Shown here one piece after another: positions 1 through 7,039 of a stretch of DNA of 64,000 nt. Position numbers and translations under genes: made by a program. The stretch is from RBG-13-51-18 sp963739395 (GTDB taxonomy: Bacteria > Chloroflexota > Dehalococcoidia > Dehalococcoidales > RBG-16-60-22): the NCBI GenBank assembly GCA_963739395.1, contig CAVUAE010000002.1, positions 62,001 to 126,000 on the forward strand. Direction: 5' to 3'. The notes beneath the pieces were generated by a model. That model made no database searches. It was given only the letters and a program-made list of their open reading frames with translations, and was not told the origin of the DNA. Positions within the stretch are counted from its first letter, which is position 1. Each line of letters starts with the position of its first letter.

Positions 1-2
1 GT

Positions 3-314
3 GATATCACGATTAGCGTTCAAGTAAGTAACTTTAACCTTGTCGATAAGATAGGGCAGGCTGCAGTTAGCGGCGAAGGGCATATCATTTACTACCTGGA
101 TGTCGTAGCGCCAACTATTGCCGATAAAGCCGCTACTACTGATGCCGGCACTTATGCGGTAACTGCTGCAACTTCCTATACCTGGAAGAATGTAGCCGCT
201 GGCACACATAACTTCTTTGTCCAGCTGGTAAATAACGATAATACACCGTTAAGTCCGCCGATAGTCGCCAAAATAGTTGTTGCGGTGACGTCAGCCAGCG
301 GTGGCGGACCTTAA
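3..314 (+). CDS. C-terminal part of a secreted-type beta-sandwich protein (left-truncated)
   Basis: An open frame enters from the left edge and stops with TAA at 312-314, so only about 103 C-terminal residues are seen. It reads GEGHIIYYLDV, then a Thr/Ala-rich segment, then SYTWKNVAAGTHNFFVQLVN and NDNTPLSPPI. This 'GHxHxYxD ... GxHxxxVxLxxNDHTPL' layout resembles small extracytoplasmic domains often found with plastocyanin-like proteins (DUF4399-like). That match is from memory of the motif, not a search. A cupredoxin lipoprotein lies next door on the other strand, which fits an envelope or copper-related role. The N-terminus, signal peptide and start are outside the window. Function unknown. 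Confidence 0.6.
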   Translation, partial: DITISVQVSNFNLVDKIGQAAVSGEGHIIYYLDVVAPTIADKAATTDAGTYAVTAATSYTWKNVAAGTHNFFVQLVNNDNTPLSPPIVAKIVVAVTSASGGGP

Positions 315-451
315 ACAGCAATTAAACCATTTAGATAGGTAGACTGATGCAGATACCTGCCATCCGCATCTTTTATGGTAGAAGCAGTGCACCTATTGAA
401 GTACAATTATCAGCCAGCGGTATCGGTACAATAATAAATGACCTGGTAACT

Positions 452-506
452 CTAAAATATATAATAAAGGGCAGGCTTCTTTAGCTTTCGCCTTAGAAGC
501 CTGCCC
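452..506 (-). terminator. Strong hairpin with T-rich tail (minus strand)
   Basis: A perfect 12-bp inverted repeat, GGGCAGGCTTCT (469-480) and AGAAGCCTGCCC (495-506), encloses a 14-nt loop. Read on the minus strand it is followed by a T/A-rich tail (468 down to 452), as expected for an intrinsic terminator. On the plus strand no T-run follows it. It would end the structured RNA at 507-610 and/or the 3' end of the cupredoxin transcript. Confidence 0.6.
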
Positions 507-610
507 TAAAGGTCGTTCCACTACTCCTCCCTTTTGGTTTCCTTCGCCAAATGCCCGTTTGAATCGGTCGGGCTTTTCACCAATTTACGAGGAGCTCGGG
601 AACCTTCCTG
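507..610 (-). ncRNA. Candidate structured RNA, class unknown
   Basis: Between the cupredoxin gene and the terminator at 452-506 lies a non-coding stretch with four nested helices on one axis: 599-605 with 510-519 (one bulge), 589-594 with 524-529, 579-583 with 534-538, and 569-573 with 553-557. The nesting is seen directly in the sequence. The minus strand is preferred because the terminator works in that direction. No protein gene follows on the minus strand before the window edge, so it is either a free-standing small RNA or a structured 3' UTR. I could not match it to a riboswitch class that I know; TPP, cobalamin, SAM and c-di-GMP core motifs are absent. Its 5' end is undefined. Confidence 0.4.
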
Positions 611-739
611 TAAAATGCCCCTTCATATTAATCTTCACATCACCTCACTTCTTTCTTTTCTCTCTTCCCCACCACCCTTATTATCATTTTAATTTTAGAT
701 AACGTAGTGTTCTGTGACTTTTATCACGACATCAGGAAA

Positions 740-1294
740 CTACTGCACCACAAATGTGCCGGTCATGATGGTTGGGTGCACATCGCACCGGAAGAAATAG
801 TTACCGGGAGTAGTCGGTGCGGTAAAAGTATAGGTAATTGTTCCACGTCCAATTATTTGGCCGACGAAGATTGAGGTCGAAGCATTGGAATTAGTATAAA
901 GGGCGAAGTTATGGGATACGCTGTCTCTATTATCGAAATTAATCGTCACTAAAGCGCCGGCCGAAACCGTTATCGTGTTTTTATCAAAAGCCATGTTCTG
1001 CGCCACGAGATTAATGGTAACGCTAGCCGGGACTGGCGTCGTGGTAGTTGGCGGGGTTATAGTTGTCGGTGGTGGCGTAATCGTTGTTGGGGGTGTAGTT
1101 GTTGTTGGCAGTGTAGTCGTTGGCGGAGGTGTGGTGGTAGTTGGCGCGGGTGTTGTATTGGTAGGAACAGGTGTAGTCGGGGTAGGAGCAGGGGTGTTAG
1201 TCGCTGTGGTGTAAGCATTACATGCTGTAAGAATAACCAGTGCTACAATAGCTATGATAACCGTAATATAACTAAAACCAATTCTTTTATTCAT
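740..1294 (-). CDS. Plastocyanin-like cupredoxin lipoprotein
   Basis: This is a 184-residue exported type-1 copper protein. The start at 1294 is chosen over an upstream in-frame codon because AAGGAG sits just before it. Residues 1-25 form a lipoprotein signal ending in the lipobox LTAC with Cys25. Residues 26-90 are a low-complexity Thr/Pro linker that would hold the domain away from the membrane. The rest is a single cupredoxin domain with the full ligand set: His128 (SHNF), Cys170, His173 and Met177 (C-x2-H-x3-M). It probably carries electrons or copper at the outer face of the membrane. Its promoter carries the shared direct-repeat element (1436-1480), so it is likely controlled together with the nearby signalling genes. 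The domain call is firm; the partner is unknown. Confidence 0.9.
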   Translation of the reverse strand: MNKRIGFSYITVIIAIVALVILTACNAYTTATNTPAPTPTTPVPTNTTPAPTTTTPPPTTTLPTTTTPPTTITPPPTTITPPTTTTPVPASVTINLVAQNMAFDKNTITVSAGALVTINFDNRDSVSHNFALYTNSNASTSIFVGQIIGRGTITYTFTAPTTPGNYFFRCDVHPTIMTGTFVVQ

Positions 1295-1435
1295 TTTTTC
1301 TCCTTCTGTTTTTTGTTTATTTGGTGACATAACTCATACCTCCTCTAACAATATCTCAAGCGGTTATCCCCGCCTCCGGACCCAAAACACATCTTTAATC
1401 ATGTTTCTACGTTTAATTTTAAGAGGTAGTGAATA

Positions 1436-1480
1436 GAATAGTTATAAAACGAGGACGAAAAAGATTACAAAATCATGACA
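1436..1480 (-). promoter_or_regulatory. Direct-repeat promoter A (drives the cupredoxin gene)
   Basis: Read on the minus strand: TGTCATGATTTTGTAAT (1480-1464), 16 nt, then TTATAACTATTC (1447-1436) containing a -10 box TATAAC. The 17-mer is two TGTnAT half-sites with an 11-bp period, and the second one lies at the -35 position. The same arrangement occurs at four other promoters between 1.5 and 4.3 kb. Confidence 0.65.
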
Positions 1481-1508
1481 TTTAATAAAGATATTCTAAT
1501 TGTAAAAA

Positions 1509-1549
1509 TGACACAATTTTGTAATTATTTCAGAATGCCATTTTATGAC
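1509..1549 (+). promoter_or_regulatory. Direct-repeat promoter B (drives the gene at 1602)
   Basis: TGACACAATTTTGTAAT at 1509-1525 is followed 18 nt later by TATGAC at 1544-1549. It is the most divergent of the five copies and has one extra spacer base. It points away from copy A, so the two copies form a back-to-back pair in this intergenic region. The rest of the 307-bp gap (1295-1601) shows no other gene. Confidence 0.5.
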
Positions 1550-1601
1550 TTTGGCATTGATTACTGTATAGAATTTTAGAGTCAGGCTATCTGGAGAGCG
1601 A

Positions 1602-1832
1602 GTGAAGATGGTGATGTTAGTTAACGAAAAGAAGGTTGCTGCAGGGTCAGGACGAAAGGCTGCACCTCAAGTTGATGAGGTACTGGCATTTTGCCCAGGG
1701 TGTAAGGCTCTCCAGACAGTCTGGCTTAATGACAATATGCTAATGCCGACGCGTAAATTTACCCAGGTTGGTAGCCAGATCTACCATAACTGCGGCTTTA
1801 AAGAACCGTGCCGTTTATACTATACCTCTTAA
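1602..1832 (+). CDS. Small zinc-ribbon-like protein of unknown function
   Basis: This is a basic protein of about 75 residues. It has a CPGC knuckle near residue 31 and a second Cys pair in HNCGFKEPC near the C-terminus, so a single zinc site is plausible. GGAGAG precedes it; the start could be GTG 1602 or ATG 1608, and the latter has the more usual spacing. It has no recognisable catalytic motif. It lies downstream of direct-repeat promoter B and 48 bp upstream of a stand-alone ligand-binding-type protein. I do not recognise the family; a regulatory or anti-sigma-like role is only a guess. Confidence 0.6.
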   Translation: MKMVMLVNEKKVAAGSGRKAAPQVDEVLAFCPGCKALQTVWLNDNMLMPTRKFTQVGSQIYHNCGFKEPCRLYYTS

Positions 1833-1880
1833 GGCTTGTTACGAATATAAGGAGTCTACGAAAAAGAAAGGTGGCTGAAA

Positions 1881-2183
1881 ATGAGTGCAAGAGCTTACAT
1901 GTTACTGGATATCTTGGAAGAAAAATCAGGAGATGCGGTACAAACTTTAAAACACATTACCGGAGTTACCCTCGCCGATACTCTTGAAGGGCACCCCAAT
2001 ATTCTTGTTATGTTAGAAGCCGCCAACCGGCAAAAGCTGGTTGAACTGATGATGCCTGTGCTTAATGCCATAGATCGGATTACCGAGGACCTACATTTAT
2101 TGGTGAACCGAGAGAACCAATTAGCACCTCGTATTATCGATACTAGTGACGCGGGATTACTACTTAAACATTCGTTAAATTAA
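1881..2183 (+). CDS. Stand-alone Lrp/AsnC-type ligand-binding (RAM-like) domain protein
   Basis: This is a 100-residue protein with an AAAGGTGG ribosome site before its ATG. Residues 4-75 read as a beta-alpha-beta-beta-alpha-beta ferredoxin-like fold: AYMLLDI, a helix ending TLKHITGV, a strand pair around TLEGHPNILVMLEA, then a helix and a final strand. This matches the effector-binding half of Lrp/AsnC regulators without any DNA-binding domain. Such single-domain proteins usually bind amino acids or modulate a partner. It follows the zinc-ribbon-like gene and may be in the same transcript. The fold assignment is an inference from pattern. Confidence 0.5.
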   Translation: MSARAYMLLDILEEKSGDAVQTLKHITGVTLADTLEGHPNILVMLEAANRQKLVELMMPVLNAIDRITEDLHLLVNRENQLAPRIIDTSDAGLLLKHSLN

Positions 2184-2286
2184 CGCAGTGAAGTGTTAGA
2201 CTAGTAAATAACACGGGAATTCTGACTAATATAAAAACCGTTGCTTTTATCTAATAGCGTTGCTTAGAATTTCAATGACCCGCAGA

Positions 2287-2559
2287 TTATTCCGCTTCAG
2301 CTACCTTTTGAGCTAGCTTCTTATTGACTATTATACGATTGCGCTCAATCCTGATTGTGCCATCATTAAACAAAGACTTGAGCGACAAGTGAACCAAATC
2401 CCAGCCTACGCCAAGTGTCGTCGCAATATCCCGCTGCGTCAAGTGGTTATGCTGATTATTGGCATGTTCTAATAATATTTTAGCCACGTGACTTCTAACC
2501 CGGGGCAAAGACCGGTCGTATCCGGCTAGTGTCGTTGATTCTCTATCGAATGTCATCAC
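2287..2559 (-). CDS. Lone Crp-family-type winged-helix DNA-binding protein
   Basis: This is a 90-residue protein consisting almost only of a helix-turn-helix and wing. The recognition part is LTQRDIATTLGVGWDLVHLS, followed by LKSLFNDGTIRIERNRIIV. It looks like the C-terminal half of Crp/Fnr regulators, with no cyclic-nucleotide or sensor domain. The start is GTG 2559 or ATG 2556. It is expressed from direct-repeat promoter C and sits just downstream of the response regulator gene, so it belongs to the same putative regulon. It may be a DNA-binding adaptor or a decayed regulator; the sequence itself shows no damage. Confidence 0.65.
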   Translation of the reverse strand: MMTFDRESTTLAGYDRSLPRVRSHVAKILLEHANNQHNHLTQRDIATTLGVGWDLVHLSLKSLFNDGTIRIERNRIIVNKKLAQKVAEAE

Positions 2560-2590
2560 TCTGAAATTCTAATCTGCGGGCGCTGGAAAA

Positions 2591-2630
2591 GTCATAAAAT
2601 AGAAGCAATAAATATTACAAAACTATGACA
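2591..2630 (-). promoter_or_regulatory. Direct-repeat promoter C (drives the winged-helix gene)
   Basis: On the minus strand TGTCATAGTTTTGTAAT (2630-2614) is followed after 16 nt by TTATGAC (2597-2591) with -10 TATGAC. The 17-mer is identical to the one in promoter D. Confidence 0.65.
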
Positions 2631-2663
2631 TTCGTAAAGGAGAAATTTAGCAGGAGAAAAGGT

Positions 2664-3365
2664 TTAGTCGGCAGCTTCGTCGATGATGTAGCCAGTCTTG
2701 GGGACAGTACGAACTAGGGTAGGATGGCTAGGGTCTTGTTCCGTTTTACGCCTTAAGCGGCTCATCCAGGTTCTTAATATCTGTACGTCGTCACGGTATT
2801 CCGGTCCCCAGACTCTGGTCAACAATTCACCATAAAGCATCAACTTACCTCGATTGCGGGCGAGCTCACTTAAGAGGAGCCACTCGATACGGGTAAGCTG
2901 AACCTCTTTACCATTGACGTTAACTAAGCGGTTTTTGAGGTTGATGGTAACATACCCTAGTGTTATAGAATCGACGACCTTACGGTTTTCCTCGGGCTCC
3001 AGGCGGCGTCTTACGGCTTCTATCCGGGCAACCAACTCATCGGGATTAAATGGTTTTGCCAGATAGTCATCGGCACCGAGCTTTAAGCCCTTTATCTTAT
3101 CGGTATTAGCTTCGCGGGCGCTTAGGATGATAACCGGTATGGAAGATACCGACCTGACTTGCTTTAACGTTTCAAAGCCATCCATGCCGGGCATAACGAC
3201 ATCGAGGACAAGCAGGTCTGGTTCTTGCGCTTGAAGCTGAGCCAGAGCTTCCTGGCCGTTATTGGCAGAAAGTACGTCATAGCCTGAATTTTTTAGCTTC
3301 AGGTCGAGAAACTTGAGTATGCGCGGCTCATCATCGACGATGAGGACACGAAATCGTTTGACCAT
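2664..3365 (-). CDS. OmpR/PhoB-family response regulator
   Basis: This is a 233-residue two-domain response regulator. The receiver has Asp11/Asp12, the phosphorylation site Asp55 (VLDVVMPG), Ser82 and Lys104 (LAKPF). A winged-helix output domain of the OmpR/PhoB type fills residues 135-230 (LTRIEWLLLSELARN ... VRTVPKTGYII). ATG 3365 is preferred over an upstream GTG at 3392 because AGGA lies at good spacing. Regulators of this class bind head-to-tail repeats with about 11-bp period, which is exactly the pattern at the five nearby promoters; that link is my inference. Its own promoter (3395-3424) is an ordinary sigma-70 type. The histidine kinase at 4713-6803 is a candidate partner. Confidence 0.93.
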   Translation of the reverse strand: MVKRFRVLIVDDEPRILKFLDLKLKNSGYDVLSANNGQEALAQLQAQEPDLLVLDVVMPGMDGFETLKQVRSVSSIPVIILSAREANTDKIKGLKLGADDYLAKPFNPDELVARIEAVRRRLEPEENRKVVDSITLGYVTINLKNRLVNVNGKEVQLTRIEWLLLSELARNRGKLMLYGELLTRVWGPEYRDDVQILRTWMSRLRRKTEQDPSHPTLVRTVPKTGYIIDEAAD

Positions 3366-3394
3366 ACCGTCCTGCTGAATTGAGTTGTACACAA

Positions 3395-3424
3395 ATAATA
3401 ATTGCCGGCGTAGAGAATTGTCAA
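3395..3424 (-). promoter_or_regulatory. Sigma-70 promoter of the response regulator
   Basis: On the minus strand TTGACA (3424-3419) and TATTAT (3400-3395) are 18 bp apart, about 30 nt upstream of the start codon. Unlike its neighbours, this promoter has no TGTCAT direct repeat. Confidence 0.6.
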
Positions 3425-3464
3425 CTATTAAACTTTATTCCCTGCGCCGGCAGTTTCCCTTTAT

Positions 3465-4073
3465 TTATGGTTTTTGCTGTCCAAAATAGCCGTTATAAGT
3501 ACTATAAACTCTGGAAACCAGTTCACCGGCATTAGGATTTTGCCAGTCATGCATCCATTCCGATACGACTTGCATCCAGGTGCAGGGCACAACACCCGCT
3601 TGTATCATACGTTTTATCGCCATCTCATGAGCATCTTTAGATTCCGATGAAGCGGCATCCATGACACCGTAGACACAAAAGCCTTCGCGTAAACCACGCA
3701 GCGCTGTGAAAGCCATGCACATACTGGTCCACAGCCCCGAAAGCACCAGCTGTTTCCTGTTGGTTTTCTTTACGGCGCTGAAAACGTCTTTATCTTCGAA
3801 CGCATCGAAAGAAGGCATTTTACGGTCGATGACGGTAATACCGGGGAACATCTCGACAATTTCCGGTAGGAATGCCCCGTTCATTTTGGCGTTGATGGTA
3901 GTCAGTACGGTAGGCACTCCCAGAATTTCGGCGCCTTTCGCTAGCGCCATAACGCTGTTTTTCACATAGGTAGGGTCAACAGCGCTGGCACCCCAGAACA
4001 TTCTTGCCTGGTAGTCTACCAGTAATAGAACGCTGTTTTTGGCGACTAAGGGGTCTAAAATTGTATTTTCCAT
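3465..4073 (-). CDS. Isochorismatase-family cysteine hydrolase (YcaC-like)
   Basis: This is a 202-residue cysteine hydrolase of the isochorismatase fold. The expected triad is present: Asp20 (LLVDYQ), Lys85 (DRKMPSFDAF) and Cys119 (TSMCM). The loop before the Cys and the overall length resemble the YcaC subgroup, whose members hydrolyse small amides or have unknown substrates. GGAGGAGG lies in front of the ATG. It is read from direct-repeat promoter D, so it belongs to the same putative regulon as the cupredoxin and the CheY-like protein. No signal peptide is seen, so it is cytoplasmic. The substrate cannot be told from the sequence. Confidence 0.85.
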   Translation of the reverse strand: MENTILDPLVAKNSVLLLVDYQARMFWGASAVDPTYVKNSVMALAKGAEILGVPTVLTTINAKMNGAFLPEIVEMFPGITVIDRKMPSFDAFEDKDVFSAVKKTNRKQLVLSGLWTSMCMAFTALRGLREGFCVYGVMDAASSESKDAHEMAIKRMIQAGVVPCTWMQVVSEWMHDWQNPNAGELVSRVYSTYNGYFGQQKP

Positions 4074-4135
4074 TTTACCTCCTCCGAGTATTAATGTGTG
4101 GTTTTAACCATTAATAATGTATATCCGGGCACATT

Positions 4136-4180
4136 GAATAGTTATAAAGTTGGGTTGTTAATAATTACAAAACTATGACA
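4136..4180 (-). promoter_or_regulatory. Direct-repeat promoter D (drives the isochorismatase gene)
   Basis: On the minus strand TGTCATAGTTTTGTAAT (4180-4164), 16 nt, then TTATAACTATTC (4147-4136) with -10 TATAAC. The 12-mer around the -10 is identical to that of promoter A, 2.7 kb away, although the spacer bases differ. Confidence 0.7.
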
Positions 4181-4216
4181 AAATATCTAACTTGTTTTAA
4201 AGCCGGCAACCGAAAA

Positions 4217-4256
4217 TGTCATAGATTTGTAATGTATTTTATGTGTTTTTTATGAT
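4217..4256 (+). promoter_or_regulatory. Direct-repeat promoter E (drives the CheY-like gene)
   Basis: TGTCATAGATTTGTAAT (4217-4233), 16 nt, then TTATGAT (4250-4256). It points away from promoter D, forming a second back-to-back pair. The coding start is 84 nt downstream of the -10 box, leaving a long 5' leader. Confidence 0.65.
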
Positions 4257-4339
4257 ACTTTGATTTTGTACAAGGTATAATAAGGATAATCAATTTAAGA
4301 TGCTACTGATAAAAAAAAATAGGGGTCTGAATAGCATTT

Positions 4340-4711
4340 ATGGTTGAACCAGATAAGAAAAAATTAGTCCTGGTGGTTGATGACCATCCCCGTGTTCTGA
4401 CTTTTATTGAGATAGATTTAAAACTTCGCGGCTTTAATGTTATCACCACAAGCGCCGGTGAGAAGGTTCCGGAGTTAGTAAAATCAGCTAAACCGGATAT
4501 TGTGCTTTTAGATATGGTGATGCCGGTAATGGATGGTTTTGAGATATTAAAGAAAATACGCGCCTTTTCAGATTTACCAGTAATTGCTTTCAGCGCCAGT
4601 CCGGGGAATCAGGATTTAGCCTTGAACGCCGGCGCGAATGATTTTATGCATAAGCCTTTTGACCCTGATGACATGGTCAAAAAAATCAAAGAGCTTTTAA
4701 AACAAAAATAA
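4340..4711 (+). CDS. Single-domain CheY-like response regulator
   Basis: This is a 123-residue receiver with no output domain. The acidic pair is at 14-15 (VVDDHP), the phospho-acceptor is Asp58 (LLDMVMP) and the switch Lys is Lys105 (MHKPF). It could relay phosphate from the converging histidine kinase gene, whose stop is 2 bp away on the other strand, or act as a phosphate sink. It is expressed from direct-repeat promoter E. The ribosome site is weak. No flagellar or chemotaxis genes are visible in the window, so a motility role is not supported. Confidence 0.9.
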   Translation: MVEPDKKKLVLVVDDHPRVLTFIEIDLKLRGFNVITTSAGEKVPELVKSAKPDIVLLDMVMPVMDGFEILKKIRAFSDLPVIAFSASPGNQDLALNAGANDFMHKPFDPDDMVKKIKELLKQK

Positions 4712-4712
4712 G

Positions 4713-6803
4713 CTATCCTGACTTAATATAAACAGGTAATGAGAAATAGAAGGTAGAACCTTTACTTGGCTCTGATTCAACCCAAATTTCCCCACCTTGT
4801 GCTTCAACCAGTCGCTTGCAGACAACTAGCCCCAGCCCCAGTCCCTGTTTTGCTGCTTTACCTAACCGTTCAAATGGTTCAAAAATTCTAGCTTTGTCTT
4901 CTACTGATATGCCGATGCCTTTATCGGCTATCCCGATGATGATTTTGTCGTTCTTTTTTTGCGCCAGGACTTTTATTTCGCTGCCTTCGGGGGAGTATTT
5001 AACAGCGTTTTCTAAGAGATTATAAATAATCCTCTCCACCCGCATTGAGTCAGCTTCTACCGATGGCAGATTATTCGGAAATTCGATATGAAAACTATAC
5101 CCTTCAGCACGGGGTTTTAATTTCTCGATTACGTTTTTTGTTATAAGCGATAAATCAACAGCTTCACGATAAATCTGGAGACGGCCGGTTTGATACCTCG
5201 AGAGTTCCAGCAAGTTTTCCAGTATTGCCGAAAGCGCTCCGGCGCCTTCGATGGCGTTTTCTAGTAAGATTTGTTTATCCTTAGCTGATATTCCTTCCGA
5301 AATTGCTGTCTTTAGCGAACCGGTAATCACCGTCATCGGCGTACGTAGCTCATGGGAGACGAGCCCAATGAATTCGTCCTTCATTTGTTCAACTTTTTTA
5401 CGTTCGGTTATATCTTGTCCTTGTGCTATGGTGGCAATTACTGTCTTGCCGTCTGCCGCATAAAGGTTAGCCGAGTTCCATAGCAAAATGCGGACGGTAC
5501 CATCTTTATGAATGATAGGAATCTCTATCACTTCCCACCGCTCGCCAGAAGTAGCCTCCCGGATGTGTTGCATCGATTTATTATGGCTTTCGCCTGGGAA
5601 CAAGATATCCAATTTTATCCCGATTACTTCATCCGATGTACGCCCTGTTAGACGTTCAAAGGCATGGTTGAAGCGCGTGATTTCGTAATTCGGATTCCAG
5701 ACGATGATAGGAGCATTGGCATAATTGAACAGATTATCGAGGTAATCGCGGGTTTCACGGAGTTCACTGGTGCGTTCTTCAACACGAGTCTCCAGTTTAG
5801 TCTGACTTTCACGTAAAGCTGCCTGTGCCCTTTTTTGTTCGGTAATATCGATACCCATTTCCATGATAAGAGGAGAGCCATCTGTATCTTTGAAAGGGAA
5901 ATCATAAATATCATAATTGCGACCATCAGGGCCGGTCCATTCCCAATGATGCGGTGCATTTGTCTTTAAAACTTTATAAGTTTCACATTTTTCACATGGT
6001 TCATTACGATTAAATAGATATTCAAAACAGCGTTTGCCACGGGATTCGCCGAAGTGCTCTCTGAAAAAACGGTTCGCAAAGGGTACATGATAATCCGGCG
6101 ATAAAAGTATTACATAAACCGGCAGCATTTCCAGAACGTCATCAAACCGCTTCTTTTCGGTGTTGATGGCCTCCCGAGCTCGTTTGTGTTCCGAAATTTC
6201 CCCTTGTAAAGCCTTGTTTACTTCAGCCAGTTCTTTGGTACGCTCCTGAATGCGTATCTCTAGTTCCTCTTGAGCTTTGCGTAGAGCCTCCTCGTCTTTT
6301 TTATGCGCAGCTATTTCATCATTCAATTCGAGGTTGGTGTTTTCCAATTCGGCAGTCCGCTGTTTTATCAGGTCTTCAAGGTGCTCACGGTAAGAAATAA
6401 GTTCCGTCTCATGCTGTTTGCGAACAGCGACTTCCTTTTTAGCTTCTTCGGTCTTTTTACGCAGGTTATGCGATAGATAGCTGATAATCAGACCCACGGC
6501 GAAAAATACCAGAGAAATCGGTATGATGTCGATATTAAAGGTAAAAGTGTTGATAGGCGGGAGAAAAAAGTAATCATATGCCGCCAAACTTAAAAGACAA
6601 CATAAAATAGATGGAACTAGCCCGAAGAGGGTAGCAGTAAGAACGATAGCTAATATGTATAAAATAGGTATATCAGAAGGTATTATTTTAGGTTGTGCAA
6701 GCTGCTTTAGCCATGTAGCTAAAGCCACTGTTCCTATAGCGAAAACATAGCCGAACCACCTAGAGTTTATTATTAAGCGGTAGACGTTTTTAACAGTTTT
6801 CAT
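4713..6803 (-). CDS. Membrane PAS-PAS sensor histidine kinase
   Basis: This is a 696-residue sensor kinase. Residues 15-115 hold four hydrophobic segments of the KdpD-like membrane type (DUF4118-like), with PSILCCLLSLAAYDYFFLPP as the recognisable stretch. A coiled coil of about 110 residues follows. The first PAS domain (about 225-335) contains a Cys-rich loop, EPCEKCE. The second PAS domain spans about 355-470. The HisKA H-box is FIGLVSHELRTPMT and the ATPase has N (LLENAVKY), G1 (DKGIGI) and G2 (GLGLGL) boxes. The output is by phosphotransfer; no receiver is fused. Likely partners are the response regulator at 2664 and the CheY-like protein at 4340. The Cys loop in PAS might sense redox state or a metal, which is speculative. 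Confidence 0.93.
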   Translation of the reverse strand: MKTVKNVYRLIINSRWFGYVFAIGTVALATWLKQLAQPKIIPSDIPILYILAIVLTATLFGLVPSILCCLLSLAAYDYFFLPPINTFTFNIDIIPISLVFFAVGLIISYLSHNLRKKTEEAKKEVAVRKQHETELISYREHLEDLIKQRTAELENTNLELNDEIAAHKKDEEALRKAQEELEIRIQERTKELAEVNKALQGEISEHKRAREAINTEKKRFDDVLEMLPVYVILLSPDYHVPFANRFFREHFGESRGKRCFEYLFNRNEPCEKCETYKVLKTNAPHHWEWTGPDGRNYDIYDFPFKDTDGSPLIMEMGIDITEQKRAQAALRESQTKLETRVEERTSELRETRDYLDNLFNYANAPIIVWNPNYEITRFNHAFERLTGRTSDEVIGIKLDILFPGESHNKSMQHIREATSGERWEVIEIPIIHKDGTVRILLWNSANLYAADGKTVIATIAQGQDITERKKVEQMKDEFIGLVSHELRTPMTVITGSLKTAISEGISAKDKQILLENAIEGAGALSAILENLLELSRYQTGRLQIYREAVDLSLITKNVIEKLKPRAEGYSFHIEFPNNLPSVEADSMRVERIIYNLLENAVKYSPEGSEIKVLAQKKNDKIIIGIADKGIGISVEDKARIFEPFERLGKAAKQGLGLGLVVCKRLVEAQGGEIWVESEPSKGSTFYFSLPVYIKSG

Positions 6804-6983
6804 GGCTTCTCCCCTTAGTTTATCACGTATCTATCAAAAAAGTGATAAATGACCCTCCCACGATTTCATATATTATCATTATTCGAAATTGGTGACAATC
6901 GGTTCTTGAGGAAGGATGCCTCTAACGCTGGAGTTGGTTTCACCGATAGGAGAAGTTATTAATCCAGCTCTAATAAAAAATAA

Positions 6984-7009
6984 AGGATGGATATAAATAT
7001 ACCCATCCT
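6984..7009 (-). terminator. Terminator after the HD-GYP gene
   Basis: AGGATGG (6984-6990) and CCATCCT (7003-7009) form a stem with a 12-nt AT-rich loop. On the minus strand it is followed by TTTATTTTTTATT, an intrinsic terminator 30 nt after the HD-GYP stop. On the plus strand CTTTTT also follows, so it may work both ways. Confidence 0.65.
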
Positions 7010-7039
7010 CTTTTTACTCTATATCTTTTTAACTGATAT

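Noticed and set aside
452..610. Known riboswitch (cobalamin, because of GGTGAAAAGCCC)
   Set aside because: The rest of the cobalamin core (GCCACTG-type box) is missing, and no downstream gene exists on that strand.
975..1214. Val/Gly-rich open frame on the plus strand
   Set aside because: It is the reverse complement of the Thr/Pro linker of the cupredoxin lipoprotein. Its composition is an artefact of ACC/CCA-type codons.
1436..4256. Direct-repeat motif as an ordinary Crp/Fnr site
   Set aside because: A Crp or Fnr site is an inverted repeat (TGTGA-N6-TCACA or TTGAT-N4-ATCAA). Here the half-sites are head to tail with an 11-bp period, which fits OmpR/PhoB-type binding better.
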